Positions 62,759-64,000 of a stretch of 64,000 nt of DNA are shown here, one piece after another (the stretch's first letter is position 1; each line of letters opens with the position of its first letter). The notes under the pieces are model-generated. The model saw only the letters and a list, made by a program, of their open reading frames with translations. It searched no databases and had not been told where the DNA came from. Source of the DNA: Corynebacterium sp. HMSC036D02 (lineage in GTDB: Bacteria; Actinomycetota; Actinomycetes; Mycobacteriales; Mycobacteriaceae); NCBI RefSeq assembly GCF_001836165.1, contig NZ_KV827675.1:1-64000 (forward strand), given 5' to 3'. A program made the position numbers and the translations under genes.

Positions 62759-64000
62759 TAGTACGTAACCTCCTGTGAACGACGGCGTACGCGGGTGACT
62801 TCGTCGCGGTTATTGCCGGTGGGGCCGATGTAGTTGAAGTGGTAGGTCAGCTGGCCGTAGCCACCAGCAATGTGCACCGGCTTAATGGAAATACGGGTCA
62901 GCGAGTTGTGCGTACCGCCGCGGCGCCCAGTGTGCTCGTTGAGCGGGGTGCCAACGGTGCGCTCCTGGGCGTGGTTGCAGATCATGGTGCCTTCCGGGAT
63001 GCGGTGAGAAACAATCGCACGCGCGGAGACCACACCGTTGCGGTTATAGACCTCCACCCATTCGTTATCGCTCACGCCGATCTTGGCGGCGTCCTTATCG
63101 GACATCCACACCACCTGGCCGCCACGCGAGATCGACAGCACGTGGAGGTTGTCAAAGTACTGCGAGTGAATGGACCACTTGTTGTGTGTGGTCAGGTAGC
63201 GCAGCGTGACCTCGACTTCGCCGCGCTCATTCTGCAGAGTCTGGCCGGGGGCGAATTCGCCGTGCATGCGCACGTGGTCGAGAGGCGGGCGGAAAATCGG
63301 CAGGGCTTCGCCGTAGTCGAGGAACCAGTCGTGGTCCACGTAGTACTGCATGCGCCCCGTCACGGTGTGCCAGGGTTTATCAAACTCCACGTTGATGCTG
63401 AACGCCGTGTAGCGGCGCTTCCCGCGCTTGTCCGCGGTCCACTCCGGCGACGTGATGACTTCAGTCGGGCGTTCCTTAATGGAGTCCCAAGTAATGCGCA
63501 CATCCTCGTCCGAGGCGCCCAGCGGGGTGAGGTCCTTGCCCGTGCGTGAAGAGAGGAACTCAAATCCCTGCTTGGCCAGCTCGCCGTTGGAGACACCAGA
63601 AAGGTGAAGGATGGCGTCGATGACCTTGGTGTCCTTGGTGAGGTCAACCAGTTGGCCCTGCGAGGTCTCTGAGGTGCCGCAGATAAGCTCCAATTCCTTG
63701 ACCTGCTTGGACACATCGAACTTGGTGCCATGCACGCCGGTTCCGGCCTTCGCCGGCAGGGGACCAAGGTGCGTCCACTTCTCGTAGATCTTGGTGTAAT
63801 CGCGCTCGACAACGTGCAGCTTGGGCATGGTCTTGCCCGGAATAAGGTGCTGCTTGTCGACGTCCGGCACCACACCGCGCGGCATTCCCATCTCATCGGG
63901 GGAGTCGTGGTGGGAAGGCTGCGTGATGATATCGGTCTGAGTACCCAGCCACTTGACCGCCTTATCTGACAGCGAGGCCGCCAAGTCCCTGAAGACCTCG
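62758..64000 (-). CDS. narG: Nitrate reductase alpha subunit NarG, C-terminal part (5' end outside window)
   Basis: The frame is open to the window edge; about 413 codons are visible, the last third of a subunit of roughly 1240 residues. The part holds the molybdopterin dinucleotide-binding domain: RTGKDLTPLG, GRMQYYVDHDWFLDYGEALP, NKWSIHSQYFDN, GVSDNEWVEVYNRNG and NSLTRISIKPVHIAGGYGQLTYHFN. The catalytic N-terminal two thirds, with its iron-sulfur and molybdenum ligands, is not in the window, nor is the promoter or any narK. Confidence 0.96.
   Translation of the reverse strand, partial: EVFRDLAASLSDKAVKWLGTQTDIITQPSHHDSPDEMGMPRGVVPDVDKQHLIPGKTMPKLHVVERDYTKIYEKWTHLGPLPAKAGTGVHGTKFDVSKQVKELELICGTSETSQGQLVDLTKDTKVIDAILHLSGVSNGELAKQGFEFLSSRTGKDLTPLGASDEDVRITWDSIKERPTEVITSPEWTADKRGKRRYTAFSINVEFDKPWHTVTGRMQYYVDHDWFLDYGEALPIFRPPLDHVRMHGEFAPGQTLQNERGEVEVTLRYLTTHNKWSIHSQYFDNLHVLSISRGGQVVWMSDKDAAKIGVSDNEWVEVYNRNGVVSARAIVSHRIPEGTMICNHAQERTVGTPLNEHTGRRGGTHNSLTRISIKPVHIAGGYGQLTYHFNYIGPTGNNRDEVTRVRRRSQEVTY

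Overview
The window is a contiguous piece of a high-GC actinobacterial chromosome, almost certainly a Corynebacterium. The evidence is the fused E2-E1 2-oxoglutarate dehydrogenase OdhA, the argS-lysA-hom-thrB block, an ArnR-type regulator beside narGHJI, an IclR-regulated histidine utilisation (hut) cluster, an LANTG surface-anchor signal, and many apparently leaderless genes with a -10 hexamer 6-8 bases before the start codon. A commensal species of the C. aurimucosum/minutissimum/striatum type is my inference; the sequence does not fix the species. No rRNA, IS element, prophage or CRISPR array was seen. One tRNA (Arg, CCG) is present.

Layout. 1-1.1 kb: 3' end of a sortase-anchored surface protein, a terminator, then about 700 gene-free bases holding a 21-bp tandem repeat. 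1.1-11.4 kb: odhA, a conserved hypothetical, a type-B carboxylesterase, an acidic protein, an ECF-S-like membrane protein, a hypothetical and an MFS exporter. 11.7-15.2 kb: a translationally coupled NUDIX / PLD-helicase-DUF3427 pair. 15.3-25.1 kb: the hut region (amino-acid permease, hutG, YjiH-type transporter, IclR regulator, hutH, hutU, hutI). 25.5-30.6 kb: deaD, a small membrane protein, a secreted HNH nuclease and putP. 30.8-38.5 kb: SNF2 helicase, SWIM protein, SbcD-like phosphoesterase and SbcC-like ATPase in close succession. 38.5-42.5 kb: MarR regulator, small proteins, tRNA-Arg and a secreted alpha/beta hydrolase. 42.6-47.5 kb: lutCBA and a lactate permease. 47.7-53.1 kb: argS-lysA-hom-thrB. 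53.1-64 kb: arnR, a ModB-ModC fusion, modA, DUF2249, a polytopic membrane protein, copper nitrite reductase nirK, then narI-narJ-narH-narG (narG runs off the window).

How the parts work together. The hut genes take histidine through urocanate, imidazolonepropionate and formiminoglutamate to glutamate and formamide, with two transporters and a regulator in the same locus. The permease and LutABC import and oxidise lactate. The right end is a nitrate respiration locus: NarGHI reduces nitrate, NarJ assembles it, ModA/ModBC supplies molybdate for its cofactor, NirK can reduce nitrite to NO, and ArnR is the expected repressor. In C. glutamicum arnR lies directly beside narI; here a mod/DUF2249/membrane protein/nirK block sits between them.

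The most interesting unexplained features are: two distant copies of an inverted element with 15-base arms and an identical 32-base spacer (829-890 and 39911-39972), the first extended by a 21-bp minisatellite; a 146-bp multi-hairpin element between hutH and hutU with a smaller relative near 40.5 kb; a shared A/T-flanked repeat at 25.2 and 28.8 kb; the NUDIX-helicase pair and the SNF2-SWIM-SbcDC cluster as candidate DNA repair or defence modules; and the split NirK/membrane-protein pair.
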